DNA from: Tillus elongatus | Lineage: Eukaryota > Arthropoda > Insecta > Coleoptera > Cleridae | DNA length: 64,000 bases | Assembly: GCA_964006375.1 (NCBI GenBank) | Contig: OZ023269.1 | Location: 59,858,968 to 59,922,967, forward strand | Direction: 5' to 3' | In this document: positions 35,946 to 47,358 of the stretch, piece by piece | How positions within the stretch are numbered: position 1 is the stretch's first letter | Layout of the letters: every line of letters starts with the position of its first letter | The notes under the pieces: model-generated | What the model was told of the DNA's origin: nothing | Seen by the model: only the letters and a program-made list of their open reading frames with translations | Databases searched by the model: none | Made by a program: the position numbers and the translations under genes

Positions 35946-38478
35946 CGAAGGGGCGAAGACCGGACCAGCACATTCAACTTACGGGGTGGCGATTTAAAGA
36001 AGAGAAAAGAAATCCATTGCTCCAAAAGCTTGAAGAGGAATGTAAACGACCCGATTTCACCCAGAATGTAAAAGGCTTGAGAAATGCGGTAAGCAGCGCA
36101 TGCAATGCAGTACTACCTAAGAGACGCCTTACTACCGGAAGGAGAGGTGCTTATTGGTGGAACTCAGAAATCTCAGAGTTAAGAAAAAAGAGTCTAAAAG
36201 CAAAGAGAGAGGTGACGAGAGCCAATAGAAGAAGTAATATTGACGAGGCCTCAAAACACCAACTGCGCGCCCAATATAACCAATGCCGCAATGAACTGAA
36301 AAAAGCGATTGCAAATTCAAAACTGCAGGCTTGGAAACTCCTGTGCAAGGAGATTGATGAGGATATATGGGGCAAAGGATATCAGATAGTCCTAGGCAAA
36401 CTCCGGATGCACCCAGTAAATACATGCACAGAGGACGAACAGGTGCAGATAGCAAGAAAGCTATTTCCAAAACATATAATTAAGAGGTGGCCTAGTATCG
36501 AATTAACACCTGAAAATATTAAAATGTGTAGTGAGGAAGAGGTTAGAGAAGCTGGACGTAGGATGAAAGCAGGGAAAGCTGCAGGCCCAGATGGAGTCCC
36601 CTCGGATGTGATTAAGTTGTTGGCAACAGAAAGACCTGAACTACTCACTCAGATCTACAATAAGCTGTTAAAGGAAGGTACTTTTCCCGAGGAATGGAAG
36701 ACAGCTAGGCTAATTCTGATAGAGAAGGCTGGAGGAAAGTCATATCGCCCGCTCAGTCTCATTGATTCGGATGCCAAACTTTTTGAGCAAATCCTAAACG
36801 GGAGATTGCTGAATGAAATAGAGCAGAGAGGGGGATTTGCACCCACACAGTATGGCTTCAGAAAGGGACATTCTACACTAGATGCTATACAGAAGGTAAG
36901 TGGGATCGTAAAGGACTCGAAGAATACAAGCAGCTATATGGCTCTTGTTACGTTGGATGTGAGGAATGCCTTCAACACCGTCCCATGGGAAGGGGTAGTC
37001 GGTGAACTGGAAAGACGGAAGATCCCACTGTACCTGATAAAATTACTGTGCAGCTACCTGGAAAACAGGATAATACTGATTGGAACACACACGATGAGTA
37101 TCACAAGTGGTGTACCCCAAGGTTCTGTACTGGGGCCTACCCTGTGGAACCTCTATTATGACGACGTCCTGAAGCTCCCGGTGCCAGACGGTACAACTAT
37201 CGTTGGGTATGCCGACGATTTGGCGCTGGCTGTTTGTGGGAAAGATAAGGTAGAGATAGAGGAAAAGATAACATGGACTGTTGGCCTGGTAGAGATTTGG
37301 ATGCACAAAAAAGGCCTCGAGCTAGCCCCGCAGAAAACAGAGATCATAATCCTAAATGGAAGGAGAACCGTAAAGACGATTGAAGTCAACATAGGAGGAA
37401 AGAACATCAACTCCAGTAGATCTCTGAGGTACCTTGGGATTCAGCTGGGGCATAATATGAGCATGAGTAAGCACATTCGAGAAGTAGCACAGAAAGCTGA
37501 GAAAGTTGCAGCAGCCCTGAGTCGACTAATGCCTAATATTGGCGGCCCAAAGGCGAGTAGTAGAAGAATCCTCTGCAGTGTGGTGAATTCTATTATTCTC
37601 TATGGAGCACCTGTTTGGAAGGACTGGGCGGAGATGGCAAGATACAGACGCATTTTGGAAAGTGTGCAGCGAAAAGCGGCAATTAGAATATCCTCCTCAT
37701 ATAGGACAGTATCTACAAAAGCAGTGCAAGTGGTGGCAGGGGTGATACCTATTCACCTACTGATCAGGGAACGGTCATATGAAAAGAACGAAAATAGACA
37801 AGGGCAGAGAACAAGGGCACGACTGACGACACTGGCAGAGTGGCAGGCAGAATGGAGCGAGGAAACCAGGACCGCTCAGTGGACCAAGGAACTCATTCCA
37901 GAAATAGTACCCTGGTTAACACGGAAACATGGCGAGGTGAACTATCACTTAACGCAATTTTTAACTGGCCACGGTAGATTCGGAAAATACCTGAATAAAA
38001 TGAAGATCGTAGAAAGCGACAGATGCTACTACTGTGGAGAAGAAGACTCTGCCGGGCATACAATTTTGGAGTGTAGCAGATGGACCGAGGTGAGAGAGAG
38101 GACTGCAATAGAAATTGGAGGTAGTTTGACAACCAGAAACATTATAGATCACATGCTTGAAGCACCAGCGAAGTGGGAAGCTATTGCCAAACTCATTAGG
38201 GAAATCTTAATACTTAAGGAAGCCGAACAAAGGGAATAAGGGAAATCAGAGAAAAAAAAGAAGGGAAGAGAAAAGGAAAAAACAACATGGAGTAGGGTGT
38301 GATGAAGCAATACCTAAGGGTGATTCCGTCACATCTCTATGAATATGGGGGTGTTTAGTGGGTAGTCCTGACCTGGAGGGAAGGGGAGTCCCACAGTACC
38401 AGCTGGCGACTGATTGTGGAAGAACCAGGGACTGGTCTGCGTAAATGCATTCACCTCCACCATAGGAAAAAAAAAAAA
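35946..38478 (+). mobile_element. Element H, right (plus-strand) half
   Basis: The only plus-strand R1-type copy: ORF2 from about residue 207 onward, 3' UTR and a 12-nt poly(A) followed by GTA repeats. In every minus-strand copy the poly(A) is followed by CTA repeats in element orientation, so this junction has the opposite repeat strand. Confidence 0.9.
35948..38239 (+). pseudogene. 5'-truncated ORF2 of element H, right half
   Basis: 763 codons open from the head-to-head junction to the stop at 38239. It retains the linker, the whole RT with YADD and the C-terminal zinc knuckle, and has lost the endonuclease. The sequence is nearly identical to ORF2 of G, with the same EKITWTV variant and one private change (GPKASSRR). 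No promoter or proper start is present. Confidence 0.88.
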
Positions 38479-38503
38479 GTAGTAGTAGTAGTAGTAGTAG
38501 TAG
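38479..38503 (+). repeat. (GTA)n between elements H and I
   Basis: About eight units between the poly(A) of H and the six T of I. Confidence 0.9.
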
Positions 38504-38689
38504 TTTTTTCTGTTGGAGGGGAAATCCTCATGGACTCCTGGCACCTTAGATGGCCCTTTGCCAGGTAGTGCCGGATTCCCAGCGGCTAAAACCCCCCCTC
38601 TTCTCTAGTTATTTTGGCTTTCTCGGAACTGCGTAGGAGCATTACTTCAAGAAAGTCCGTAAAGTAGGTTGTTCGGGCCGTCTTCCTTT

Positions 38690-41503
38690 CTATCGGCCTC
38701 TCAGATCCTTCTCCTTTACACTTAGGATGATCTTGCTAAACTTGATTATGGTTTTCCAGTTGTGTTCGTCGACCAGCATTTTCTCTACTATATTTTCTGG
38801 AGTTAATCGTCCTACATCGTTCACCACTTCTCTCCTGTTTTCTGTCCATCTTGGGCACTCGAAAAATGTGTGTTCAGCCGTATCCAGCTCGCCACAGTAT
38901 ATGCACTCGTGACTTTCAGCCACTTTGAATCTGTGCCTGTAATACTGGAAGCACCCATGCCCGGAAATCATCTGGGTGGTATAGTAATCCACCTCCCCAT
39001 GTCTTCTATCCACCCAGTTCTTTAAATTGGGTATCAGTCTTTTTGTCCATGTCCTTTGTAGGTCTCTTCTTTCCACTCCCGCTGCCATTTCTCCATCGTC
39101 ATCTCCCTTGTTCTTTCTTTGTTATTCCCGTTGTGTATGGCACATCTTTCCTCTACCAACAGATGGATTGGTGGTGTTTTAGCTATGACCAGCAGTGCCG
39201 CTGTTGAGGTGGTTCTGTAGGAGCAGGCAATCCTTATTGCAGCTTTCCTTTGTACCCTTAGCAGGATATCTGTATATTTTCTTCTTTATGGCTCGTTGCC
39301 ATATTACCGCCCCATACATGATTATTTATTGGACTACTGAAAGGAGTACCATTCTGATTCCCTCTCGGGGGCCTCTGGTATTGGGAAGTAGTCTGCTTAG
39401 GCTTCCTATTGCTTTCTCAGCTTTTGATGCGATCTTTCTTACGTGCTAGCCCATCCTCATATTTCTATCTAATATAATTCCTAGGTATTTTACATTTTCT
39501 TGACTTGTTATTGTCATGTCTTCGATTTGCACTGCGACTTCGTTCACTGTTCGACCTCCTGCAAGGACCACCAGTTCAGTTTTCTGCGGGCCAGGCTCAG
39601 TTTTTTAGTGTTCAGCCACTCCGTGACGCTTTTTAGGGCCGCATTGGACTTGTTCCTCAGCTCTTCCTCGTCTTTACCTGTCACCACCACAGCTAGGTCA
39701 TCCGCATACCCAATCATCTTTACTCCTCGGGGTACGGGGCTCTTAAAAATACCGTCATAGTACAGGTTCCAGATACGGACCCTTGGGGCACTCCGCACGT
39801 CATCCTCATTTTTCCGGTACTTCCAATGAATAGCCATCTGTCCTTTAGGTAGCTTGCTATTATGTTATGTATGTAAGGTGCTATTCGTCTCTTTTTAATT
39901 TCTTCCAGTATTCCACTCCATGGGGCGGAGTTAAAAGCGTTACGGACGTCAACTGTTATGAGCAGGCATCTTTTTCTACCAGCCCTTTCATTGGCTTCAT
40001 CTGCTATCTCCTGGACTCTCTGCAACGCATGGGTAGTTGACCTCTTGGCTCTAAATCCATATTGTTCCTCGTCAAGGTCACCAGTCCGTTCAATTTCCCT
40101 TTTCAATCTCCTGAGAAGTAGTTGTTCCAGTACTTTCCCCAGAACATTTAAAAGACAGATGGGTCTGTACTTTTTATTCACTTTCTCAATGAGCACGAGC
40201 TCCGCTGTTTTCCATTCTTTGGGGAAAATTCCTTCAATCAGGAGACTGTTTAGGATTTCTAGCAACTTCTCCCAGTGTGCTTTAACAACCGCATTTATGA
40301 TTTCAAGGCGTAGCTTGCCTGGTCCCGGAGCCTTTTTTCCTTTATTTTACTAATTGCTTCAAGAAGCTCTTTTTTGGTGAAGAGAGGTATTTCCGATTTG
40401 TTGGTTTGAATTCTATCCCATTCGCTTACCATATGTTCAGGGAACAGTGTTTGTGCCACGTTCATTTGTTGTTCGTCACTTAACTCTATTGTAGGGGCTC
40501 GTATTAGCTTGTCCGTCACAATTTTATATCCTTTTCCCCATGTGTCGTGTTCTACCTCATCTATTACTTTTTTCCAGGCATCAGATTGAGCCTTGGCTAT
40601 GGCTTTTTTGAGGTTTGCGCGGCTTTCTCTGTAGTTATCTTTGGCTTCTTCTTTCCGCGCTTGGTCGTTTTTCTTGTTCTCCCTTGTCAATGTTCTTTTT
40701 GCTTTTATACATGCTCTTCTTTTCTTTGCGATGTCCTCCGTCCACCAATGCACCGGTTTTTTGTTTCTAAGGCCTTTTCTTTTTTTTCAATACTTTATCG
40801 CAGGCTTTTGTAGTGGCTTCTCCCAGACTCTTTGGGTCTGTTTTTCTGTTATGGTCTTGTTCCATTTTCGTTCCGACTTCCTGTACAACTTCACAGATTT
40901 GCTCTTTTTTGACGATCCAGCCCCCTTTACCCTTACTGGTATTGTGTTGTCTTGCTCGTTTTTCTTTTATTTCATACACGATGTGTTGATGGAAGCTCAG
41001 TGTGTCTTCTTCTAGAACCTTCCAGTTGATCACCCGTTTACTGATGTTTCTAGTGCCAAATGTTAGGTCTATGTGCGATTTGGAGGCGCCCCTTATAAAT
41101 GTCGGACTCACTCCCTCGTTGAGAGTTATCAGATTTTCCTCTGCTAGCCATTCCGATAGTATTCGACCTCTGTTGTCTTCCACATCAGACCCCCACATGT
41201 ACGATTTTGAGTTGAAGTCACCGCCAACGATTATCTCTTTTGTTTGTTTGCTCATATCTGTTCGCAGCGCTGCTAAGTATTCAGTATATGTTTCAAGATT
41301 CACATTTGGGGAAATGTAGCAGCTATAGATCACAGCGTCTTCTAGTTCCAGCCATGCATATCCATTTCCTGCCCCTATCCCTCTTTCTCTTAGTTGTTTG
41401 GTTCAGCTATAATCATCACATCTGCATTTTCGTCTTCAGCTATTTTGTGCATTAGGTCCATTGCCGCTCTTCCCCTATCTACATTGCCTTGTATGCCTTT
41501 CAT
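38690..41503 (-). pseudogene. R1-clade ORF2 of element I, multiply frameshifted
   Basis: ATG at 41503 overlaps the ORF1 stop (ATGA). The endonuclease is readable at 41500-40900 (AEPNN, VGGDFNSK, SHIDLT, LSFHQHI), with a short deletion and stop near 41397. The RT is spread over several frames: 40753-40295 (linker), 40265-39720 (RPICLLN, TVDVRNAFN, CGVPQGSV) and 39837-39544 (GYADDLA). The C-terminus (39088-38690) carries CIYC...HTFFEC. At least four indels and stops separate these blocks. It is older than the neighbouring C-H copies. Confidence 0.82.
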
Positions 41504-43663
41504 AAGGAGCCTTGCGACTTCCCCTTCTTCTCCTTCCCCTGTTCTTGTAACAGCCTTCTATACTCAGGGCATCTTGTTGTTTCAGCTTTGTGGCCCAGTT
41601 CACTGCAGAGGTAGCATTTTTCCTTATTTGTGCAGTCTTTTTTGAGGTGACCTTGCTCCCCGCACTTATGGCATAGTTCTTTGTTACGTTTTTGCATTTA
41701 TCCGCTATGTGTCCTACTCTGTAACATCTGTAGCATTTAGGTAAGTTCTCCATTTCCTTCACCCTCCACCTGTTCCATCCGTTCCCTATCTTCTTCTTAG
41801 AGATGAGTTGCTTGGCTTTGTCTTCATCTATATTTAGGAATGCGTGTTTTAGGCCTCTTCTATTAGCAACTTCACTTAGTTTTATTTGCATATCAGCTTG
41901 GTCATGCTCCCTTATTTCATTCTGCACGATCGCTCTGACCTCTCCTACCTGGGTTGTTTCATCGATGTCCATAATCATAATGGTTTGATTTTTTGGTTTC
42001 CTTTCCACGTGTGCTTTGTTTTCCATTTTTGTTTTGAGTAGCTTTCTAAAATCTTGTCTTGACTTTTCTTCATTCTGTTTTATTCTAACTTGTACTTCCC
42101 CGTTTTTTGATTTGTCTAGTTTTTCTATAGTTACTCCCTTTGTATCGACTTCCTTCTTCATGCTTCTTATTATGTCTGCGAATGTCATCCCTTCTGCAGG
42201 TTTTATTATTATTGTTTCTTCGTTAGCTTTTTTCCTTCTGCTGATTCCCGGCACTCCGTTTTCTTCCGTCGTACTTTGGTTTCTAGATCTATTCCTCTGT
42301 AGTTGCATTTGGACGCTCTCCTTCCTGCATATATATTCTGCAATTTTCCGTATTCTTTCCTCATTTATGTTTCTATCCATCAGACAGATAGGCACATCTT
42401 TTTTGTTTTCTTTTGTATCGTTAATGATTTTCGTCAAGTTAGTTTTGAGGTCAAATTTGTCTTTTGGCGTTACTCCTCCATTTTCTGTCATTATGACATA
42501 TATAAAGCTCTCGATGTTTTCTAGGGTGTCTCCATCATCTAGGATAGTGCAGGCAGTTTTACCACAGATCATCCTGCCCTGTCCTAGTTGACCCATTTCT
42601 ATTACCTGTACTAGTTGTGGGTTTCTTTCCAAAAGGTTTTTCCTAATTCTATCACTCATATCGTTTCCTTTCACTAGTATAATGATCTGGTCTGCTTTTG
42701 GTATGCTTCCATATGTGGTTTGACACGTTTTGAAGATTTCTTCCGGCCATCTATTTTCAATGAGGTCATTTAGTGCCTGCTCGTCGTGGTTCAGGGTTAG
42801 CTCGTGTTCTATTTCTCGAATGTTCTGTCCTTTTCTTCCTGTTGTCTGCTTATTGTTTGGGTACTTGCTTCAGTCATTTCTTTATTTTTATCTTTTCCAT
42901 ATTGATTTTTCTTTACTTTAGTGAGCATTGCAAACATTTCGTCTACAAATTTAATTGAATCTTCCATTTTTTTCCCGACCCTTTCAAGTTTGAGAGCTGA
43001 GTTCTTTATGTCTTTCTTTGTGTTTGGGACCTCTAGTAATACAGCTTGAAGACTTTTTGTTTCCTCGTTTCCTTTCATAATTGCATGTTTGAGTGCAGTG
43101 TACTCTTTTTCCATTTTTTGTATAAATTGTTCGAAATTGTCTTCATTTGTTTCTTCTGGTGTCCCCATCCTCTTTCTTTTATTTTCTCTACTCAAATCGT
43201 TTCCCTTTGGTTGCATATTTGCAGTTGGCGACGGTCTACTGGTTGGTGTTCGAATGATGACATCTCTTCTTTTGGATGGGTTCATTTCATCTTCTCTGAA
43301 GACACTGTCTTCTTCCCTTCTCCTAGAGTGCGATTGGTGCCCCACGGAATATTTCCTCCGTGTACAATCTACCTCTGTTTCACTTCTCGTCTAAGAGAGA
43401 GATCTTTCTGGTGGGGTTCTTATAATCGAATCCCTTCTCTTGAAGGGGTCAATTTCGCCAGTGGTCGGTCTAAAAATTGATTCGTGTGTTTCTTCATCCT
43501 TCCTTATTATCGCCCCTACTGGGTCTTCCTCGTTGTCGCCGATCCCCTGGCAGTAGTTTGCTATCGGTCGGGGGTGCCCTGCCCTCGCAGCAACCGCACC
43601 GACCGGAACTGGGGTCTCCCTCCCCTGCTTCGTAAACTGTTTTCCTTTGGGTGTCTCCGTCAT
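41500..43663 (-). pseudogene. R1-clade ORF1 of element I, frameshifted
   Basis: Three readable blocks: 43663-43391 (TPVPVG, RAGHPRP and DPFKRRDSIIRTPP, the N-terminal signature shared with element A), 43345-42809 (second RRDVIIRTP-like block and coiled coil), and 42674-41500 (central region with GMTFADIIRSMKKEV, then zinc knuckles CYRCYRVGHIADKC, CHKCGEQGHLKKDC and CYLCSELGHKAETTRC). Stops and shifts lie near 43390, 42800 and 41690. Confidence 0.82.
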
Positions 43664-43963
43664 ATTCTTTGTGTTTTTTGTCCAGGTCCCTAGCGGTCGT
43701 CATCAGGTAATCCATCTTTTTTTTTAAAGCGGGAAATGAAATGACACCTAGCCCTCGGATACCCTAATAGCGTCGCTGCCAGAAAAGAACAAGAGTCGGT
43801 CGAGAGTAAGAGAAATAGAAGTTTGGCCAGATAGGAAAGGTGAAAGTGGAGGGACCTCACCCAAGACAAGTTGAAGGAAGGTGAGTAGTCCAGCTCAGGT
43901 GTGTCTGCGTGTAGGTAGTCGCGTGTATGTGTGTGCGTGTGTAAGTTTTTGTGCTTGTGTGTG
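43664..43963 (-). promoter_or_regulatory. 5' UTR of element I, interrupted by the Polinton
   Basis: Matches the 5' UTRs of A, C and G closely up to the GTGTGTG-rich segment, where the Polinton sits. The outer ~50 bp (TGCACCCCCGTAGTCGC...) continue at 62411. Confidence 0.7.
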
Positions 43964-43969
43964 GTGGTG
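43964..43969 (+). repeat. Polinton target-site duplication, left copy
   Basis: GTGGTG directly before the AG terminus; the same six bases follow the CT terminus at 62405-62410. Six-base duplications and AG...CT ends are diagnostic for Polintons. Confidence 0.92.
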
Positions 43970-43999
43970 AGTAGGTAATGCGGCACTTTGAGCAGACAG

Positions 44000-44277
44000 T
44001 GACGTCACAGGAAGTGACGTCACGGCGCCGGCGCCACGCCCTGGCGCCGGCGCCACGCCCTGGCGCCACGCCCTGGCGCCGGCGCCTGCCCTGGCGCCTG
44101 CCCTGGCGCCTGCCCTGGCGCCTGCCCTGGCGCCTGCCCGGCGCCTGCCCCGGGCCCGGCGCCTAGCCACGCCCCGGGCGCCAGCCCCGGCGCCGGCGCC
44201 CAGCCACGCCCTGGGCCAGACAGTCACATCCGTGTTATTCCTAAGGTCATTGACCTGTCTAGGAAACTGTGACGTCA
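44000..44277. promoter_or_regulatory. TGACGTCA (CRE/ATF-type) palindromes in the left TIR
   Basis: Exact TGACGTCA at 44000-44007, 44015-44022 and 44270-44277. The first two flank an AGGAAG (ETS-like) core. The same set occurs in the right TIR at 62050-62057, 62352-62359 and 62367-62374. TGACGTCA is the consensus for CREB/ATF bZIP factors; use here as a promoter or terminal binding site is inferred. Confidence 0.6.
44021..44219. repeat. GGCGCC-rich tandem repeat block, left TIR
   Basis: About 200 bp of 12-bp-type units (TGCCCTGGCGCC and variants), extremely GC- and CpG-rich in an AT-rich genome, with dense GGCGCC palindromes. The right TIR has a longer, rearranged version at about 62110-62351. 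Confidence 0.9.
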
Positions 44278-44364
44278 CACGACTTGGGCCAGACAGTCAC
44301 ATGCAAACATTTCAAAAGTGTCTAACCTATTACTTCAAATTATTATATTTTGAAAAAAACCATT

Positions 44365-44438
44365 TGGAGCAGGTGAGTTTCGAACCCGGGGCATTCAGAT
44401 GGGAGGCAACGATGCTACCCGTTGAGCTAAGCAGACGC
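44365..44438 (-). tRNA. tRNA-Gly(CCC)-like pseudo-tRNA in the left TIR
   Basis: On the minus strand the 74 bases contain an A-box match (TAGCTCAACGGG), the loop CTCCCAT with CCC at the anticodon position, and a B-box match (GGTTCGAAACTC). The spacing is that of a tRNA-Gly, but acceptor, anticodon and T stems pair poorly, so a working tRNA is unlikely. The other TIR has the same sequence in plus orientation. Confidence 0.45.
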
Positions 44439-44878
44439 TTATTAATTTATTGTTTTAGGTTGGTATATATATACGACTACAAACAAACCATACATGTAAC
44501 ATAATTAAAGTTTATTATTAGACAAATGGATGATTTACAAAATAATGTTTAATATTAGAGGCTGCTGAACCAAAACGGAGGAAAATGGCGGAATGAAAGA
44601 TGGAAGCCTGTGATACCTTAAGCTGACATTATAAAAATGGCGGGCTTTCGTTGATAAAGATGGTGCAAGGATGGATGAAGACTTATTTAAAGATACGTCA
44701 CTCCAACCTAGCCGACAAATGAGAGTGTAGACATAAGACATAATAATTAATATGTTTAATATTAGACAGACTAGAACGTCACAATTGTTATATGGGTAGG
44801 TTCTAAAAATAACACACAGAGGTCGCTGGCAAAACAAAAGAAGGAAGTTCAGAAACAAAATAGACAACAGGTTCAACC

Positions 44879-45810
44879 GTGAGATGTACGATGGAACCAA
44901 TACATGCACGGTGTTAAGGAGGCCAAATCAAATTGGAATATACAATAAAATGGCCACTTCCGGTCTAAACTTTAAATCCTTGTATCTTTTCAACGACAAG
45001 TGATAGAAATGAACCGACTTTAAAAATATATCGTTTCGTAACAAGGTCTACAAGAAACCGAGATAAAAAACTTTAAACCCTTATCGCGGAAGATCCGTGA
45101 GATGTACGAGAGAACCAACACATGCACGGTGTTAAGGAGGCCAAATCAAATTGGAATATACAATAAAATGACCACTTCCGGTCTAAACTTTAAATCCTTG
45201 TATCTTTTCAACGACAAGTGATAGAAATGAACTAACTTCAAAAATGTATGTTTCATAACAAGGTCTACAAGAAAATGAGATAAAAAACTTTAAACCCTTA
45301 TCGCGGAAGATCCGTGAGATGTACGAGAGAACCAACACATGCACGGTGTTAAGGAGGCCAAATCAAATTGGAATATACAATAAAATGGCCACTTCCGGTC
45401 TAAACTTTAAATCCTTGTATCTTTTCAACGACAAGTGATAGAAATGAACTGACTTTAAAAATATATCGTTTCGTAACAAGGTCTACAAGAAAATGAGATA
45501 AAAAACTTTAAACCCTTATCGCGGAAGATCCGTGAGATGTACGCTGGAACCAACACATGCACGGTGTTAAGGAGGCCAAATCAAATTGGAATATACAATA
45601 AAATGACCACTTCCGGTCTAAACTTTTAAATCGTTATATCTTTTCAATGGAAAGTGATAGAAATGAACTGACTTTAAAAATGTATCGTTTCGTAACAAGC
45701 TCTACAAGAAAATGAGATAAAAAAACTTTAAACCCTTATCGCGGAAGATCCGTGAGATGTACGCTGGAACCAACACATGCACGCTGTTCAGCAAAGCAAA
45801 CTCTATAAAA
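44879..45810 (+). repeat. ~217-bp tandem repeats, left TIR
   Basis: Units begin with GTGAGATGTACG at 44879, 45097, 45314, 45532 and 45752 (the last partial). Each contains ACATGCACGGTGTTAAGGAG, CACTTCCGGTCTAAAC and CTTATCGCGGAAGATCC. The right TIR has five units in inverted orientation. Confidence 0.95.
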
Positions 45811-45997
45811 CATATTCAATAAAAAATGTTACTTCCGGGTAGACACTTCCGGTATAGCTATTCTTAGAGCTACATACATGTGTGACACATCAAAATAATC
45901 GTCTTGTTGAACAGAAGAAATATAATATTTAAGTAAGTCAGAACAAGCTGTGTTAACACCTAAAACCAACACACTCTCTCTTGTGTAGTAGGTATAG
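45811..45997. other. Polinton left intergenic region
   Basis: No ORF. The end (about 45957-45997, ACACCTAAAACCAACACAC...) is duplicated at 46318-46360, together with the first codons of the next gene. Confidence 0.5.
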
Positions 45998-46002
45998 ATG
46001 GT

Positions 46003-46446
46003 ATGGTATGGTATGGTTTATTTGGAGACTTTCACCTAATTATCGATAAGAACACTGGTTATTTTAATGCGACTAAGCTGTGTAAAAATGGTGAGAAAAG
46101 ATTCAGACATTGGCTGGAAAATAAGAAAACTAAAAGAGTTGATTATCTATTACAACGGTCAGCTAAAGAAACAGTCTATGTACCAATCAATACCGATACC
46201 CTTAATATTTCAACCGAAGGTGTCCACTTAGAGTCACATCTAGGGGGCCGGAATTCCGGCCCCCTAGATGTGCTGGAAGCAACATCTCAACTAACACCTA
46301 CAACCGCTACATACTTACACCTAAAACCAACACACACTCTCTTGTGTAGTAGGTATAGATGGTATGGTATGGTATGGTTTATTTGGAGACTTTCACCTAA
46401 TTATCGAATGGAAACATCCTATAGAGTTTCCGGAGGATGTAGATAG
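46003..46446 (+). pseudogene. KilA-N/BRO-like DNA-binding protein, broken and partly duplicated
   Basis: From ATG 46003 the first ~50 codons contain GYFNATKLC, a following lysine-rich stretch and FRHWL, the signature of the KilA-N/BRO N-terminal DNA-binding domain found in large DNA viruses. At 46235-46272 the gene runs into a perfect 38-bp palindrome, after which the frame continues through a second copy of its own promoter and start region (46318-46405) in a wrong frame. Downstream (46410-46557) an ORF fragment ending in QPEEYNQLK may be the original C-terminus. The repeated start and the palindrome argue for rearrangement rather than a 147-codon gene. Confidence 0.5.
46235..46272. repeat. 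Perfect 38-bp palindrome centred on GAATTC
   Basis: Two 19-base arms without spacer (CACATCTAGGGGGCCGGAA and its reverse complement), GC-rich in an AT-rich gene, at the break of the KilA-N-like gene. Confidence 0.95.
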
Positions 46447-46525
46447 CGGTTAATTAATCGTTGGAAACATCTGGTCCTAATGTGTTTTCCGAAGGATGTA
46501 GATAGTGTTCTCAGATTTTTAACAG
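46407..46525 (+). repeat. Direct repeat shared with 56943-57095
   Basis: GGAAACATC, TTCCGGAGGATGTAGATAG and GTGTTCTCAGATTTTT segments recur in the same order and orientation 10.5 kb away, where the unit itself is tandemly repeated. Confidence 0.85.
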
Positions 46526-46623
46526 TCAACCAACCAGAAGAATACAACCAATTAAAGTAGAGGGGGGAAAACCTATTTAACATCAGAGTTTACGATAGCA
46601 AGTTTAGTTTAAAAGTTCTAGCT

Positions 46624-47358
46624 ATGAAAGCTGCTTGGAATTGTTGTGCTGAAACAATGTGTGACGAAAACGATGGTCCTGATTTCCGTGAACATCATAG
46701 GAAAAAGTTATTGTTTAACAAATATCAAGATGATACTAGGATGCTAATGGAAACAACTTTCAACATCAGAAGATCTGTAAAATTAGTAACTGGTGTTAGT
46801 GCAAGAAATGAGTTCACAATACTTGTGAAATTTGTTAACCCTTTGGCTCTAGATGAAGAAAATCAATATCTAGCATTGGAAGAGTGGCAGTTTTACGATT
46901 TTATGGATAACATACATGCATTATCTGCAAAGTGGTTTAAAGATAATGAACAAACTCATGCTGTAACTCAGACGAGCTACTGTCGAATCTCTTCTGCAAC
47001 GATACTAGGTGAAAAAGTTTTATGTGTTAATAATTGTTTTACACATATGGTTATGTATCTAAATGAAGACACTGTAGAAAAGCTGGTGGAGCATGAGGAA
47101 ATCATTAAGGAAAGATTTGAGTATGTAAGAGAAACACAGTTTGCTTGGATATATGACTGTTTTCTTCGCGACATCGTTCAAACATTAACAGAGCTGGGTA
47201 ATTCAGATGTGAGTGCCGCGCAAACCATCCGAGTGATAAAAACCCTACTCAACAACATGTCTCCAACATTCAAGTATTACATGTCAGAGTGTTTGCATTA
47301 CGCTCAAGAACAAGTGCTAACCGACATCAATAACCTCATCAATGGCACCACCTCTTAA
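46624..47358 (+). CDS. Polinton protein of unknown function, paralogue of the 58477-58770 ORF
   Basis: 244 codons from ATG 46624; its last 17 bases overlap the next gene. No signal peptide or membrane segment. The central block SARNEF...KFVNPLALDEENQYLALEEW is almost the same as in the short ORF at 58770-58477 (SARNDF...NPLALNEENQYLALEEW), so the element holds two diverged copies. A beta-rich stretch followed by an LxxEEWxFYDF helix is loosely reminiscent of PC4/p15-like single-strand DNA-binding proteins, but that is only a suggestion. The C-terminal half is helical and has no family match that I recognise. Confidence 0.65.
   Translation: MKAAWNCCAETMCDENDGPDFREHHRKKLLFNKYQDDTRMLMETTFNIRRSVKLVTGVSARNEFTILVKFVNPLALDEENQYLALEEWQFYDFMDNIHALSAKWFKDNEQTHAVTQTSYCRISSATILGEKVLCVNNCFTHMVMYLNEDTVEKLVEHEEIIKERFEYVRETQFAWIYDCFLRDIVQTLTELGNSDVSAAQTIRVIKTLLNNMSPTFKYYMSECLHYAQEQVLTDINNLINGTTS

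Larger units (their letters stand above)
38504..43969 (-). mobile_element. R1-clade element I (third family), 3' part, split by the Polinton
   Basis: 3' end at 38504 (TTTTTTCTGTTGGAGGGG), decayed ORF2 and ORF1, and a 5' UTR that stops at the Polinton target duplication (43964-43969). Its remaining 5' end lies at 62411-62462 on the far side of the Polinton. The rejoined length would be about 5.5 kb. Its proteins are clearly different from families A/B and C-H. Confidence 0.88.
43970..45722 (+). repeat. Polinton left terminal inverted repeat
   Basis: Starts AGTAGGTAATGCGGC and matches the reverse complement of 60335-62404 with indels. Parts from the outside in: TGACGTCA palindromes, a GC-rich GGCGCC-repeat block (44021-44219), a tRNA-like sequence, a ~450-bp AT-rich unit and four ~217-bp tandem repeats. 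It is ~320 bp shorter than the right TIR, mainly by one fewer tandem unit. Confidence 0.93.

Noticed and set aside
44879..45810. CRISPR-like array
   Set aside because: The regularly spaced units are complete ~217-bp tandem repeats without short repeats and variable spacers, in a eukaryotic genome.
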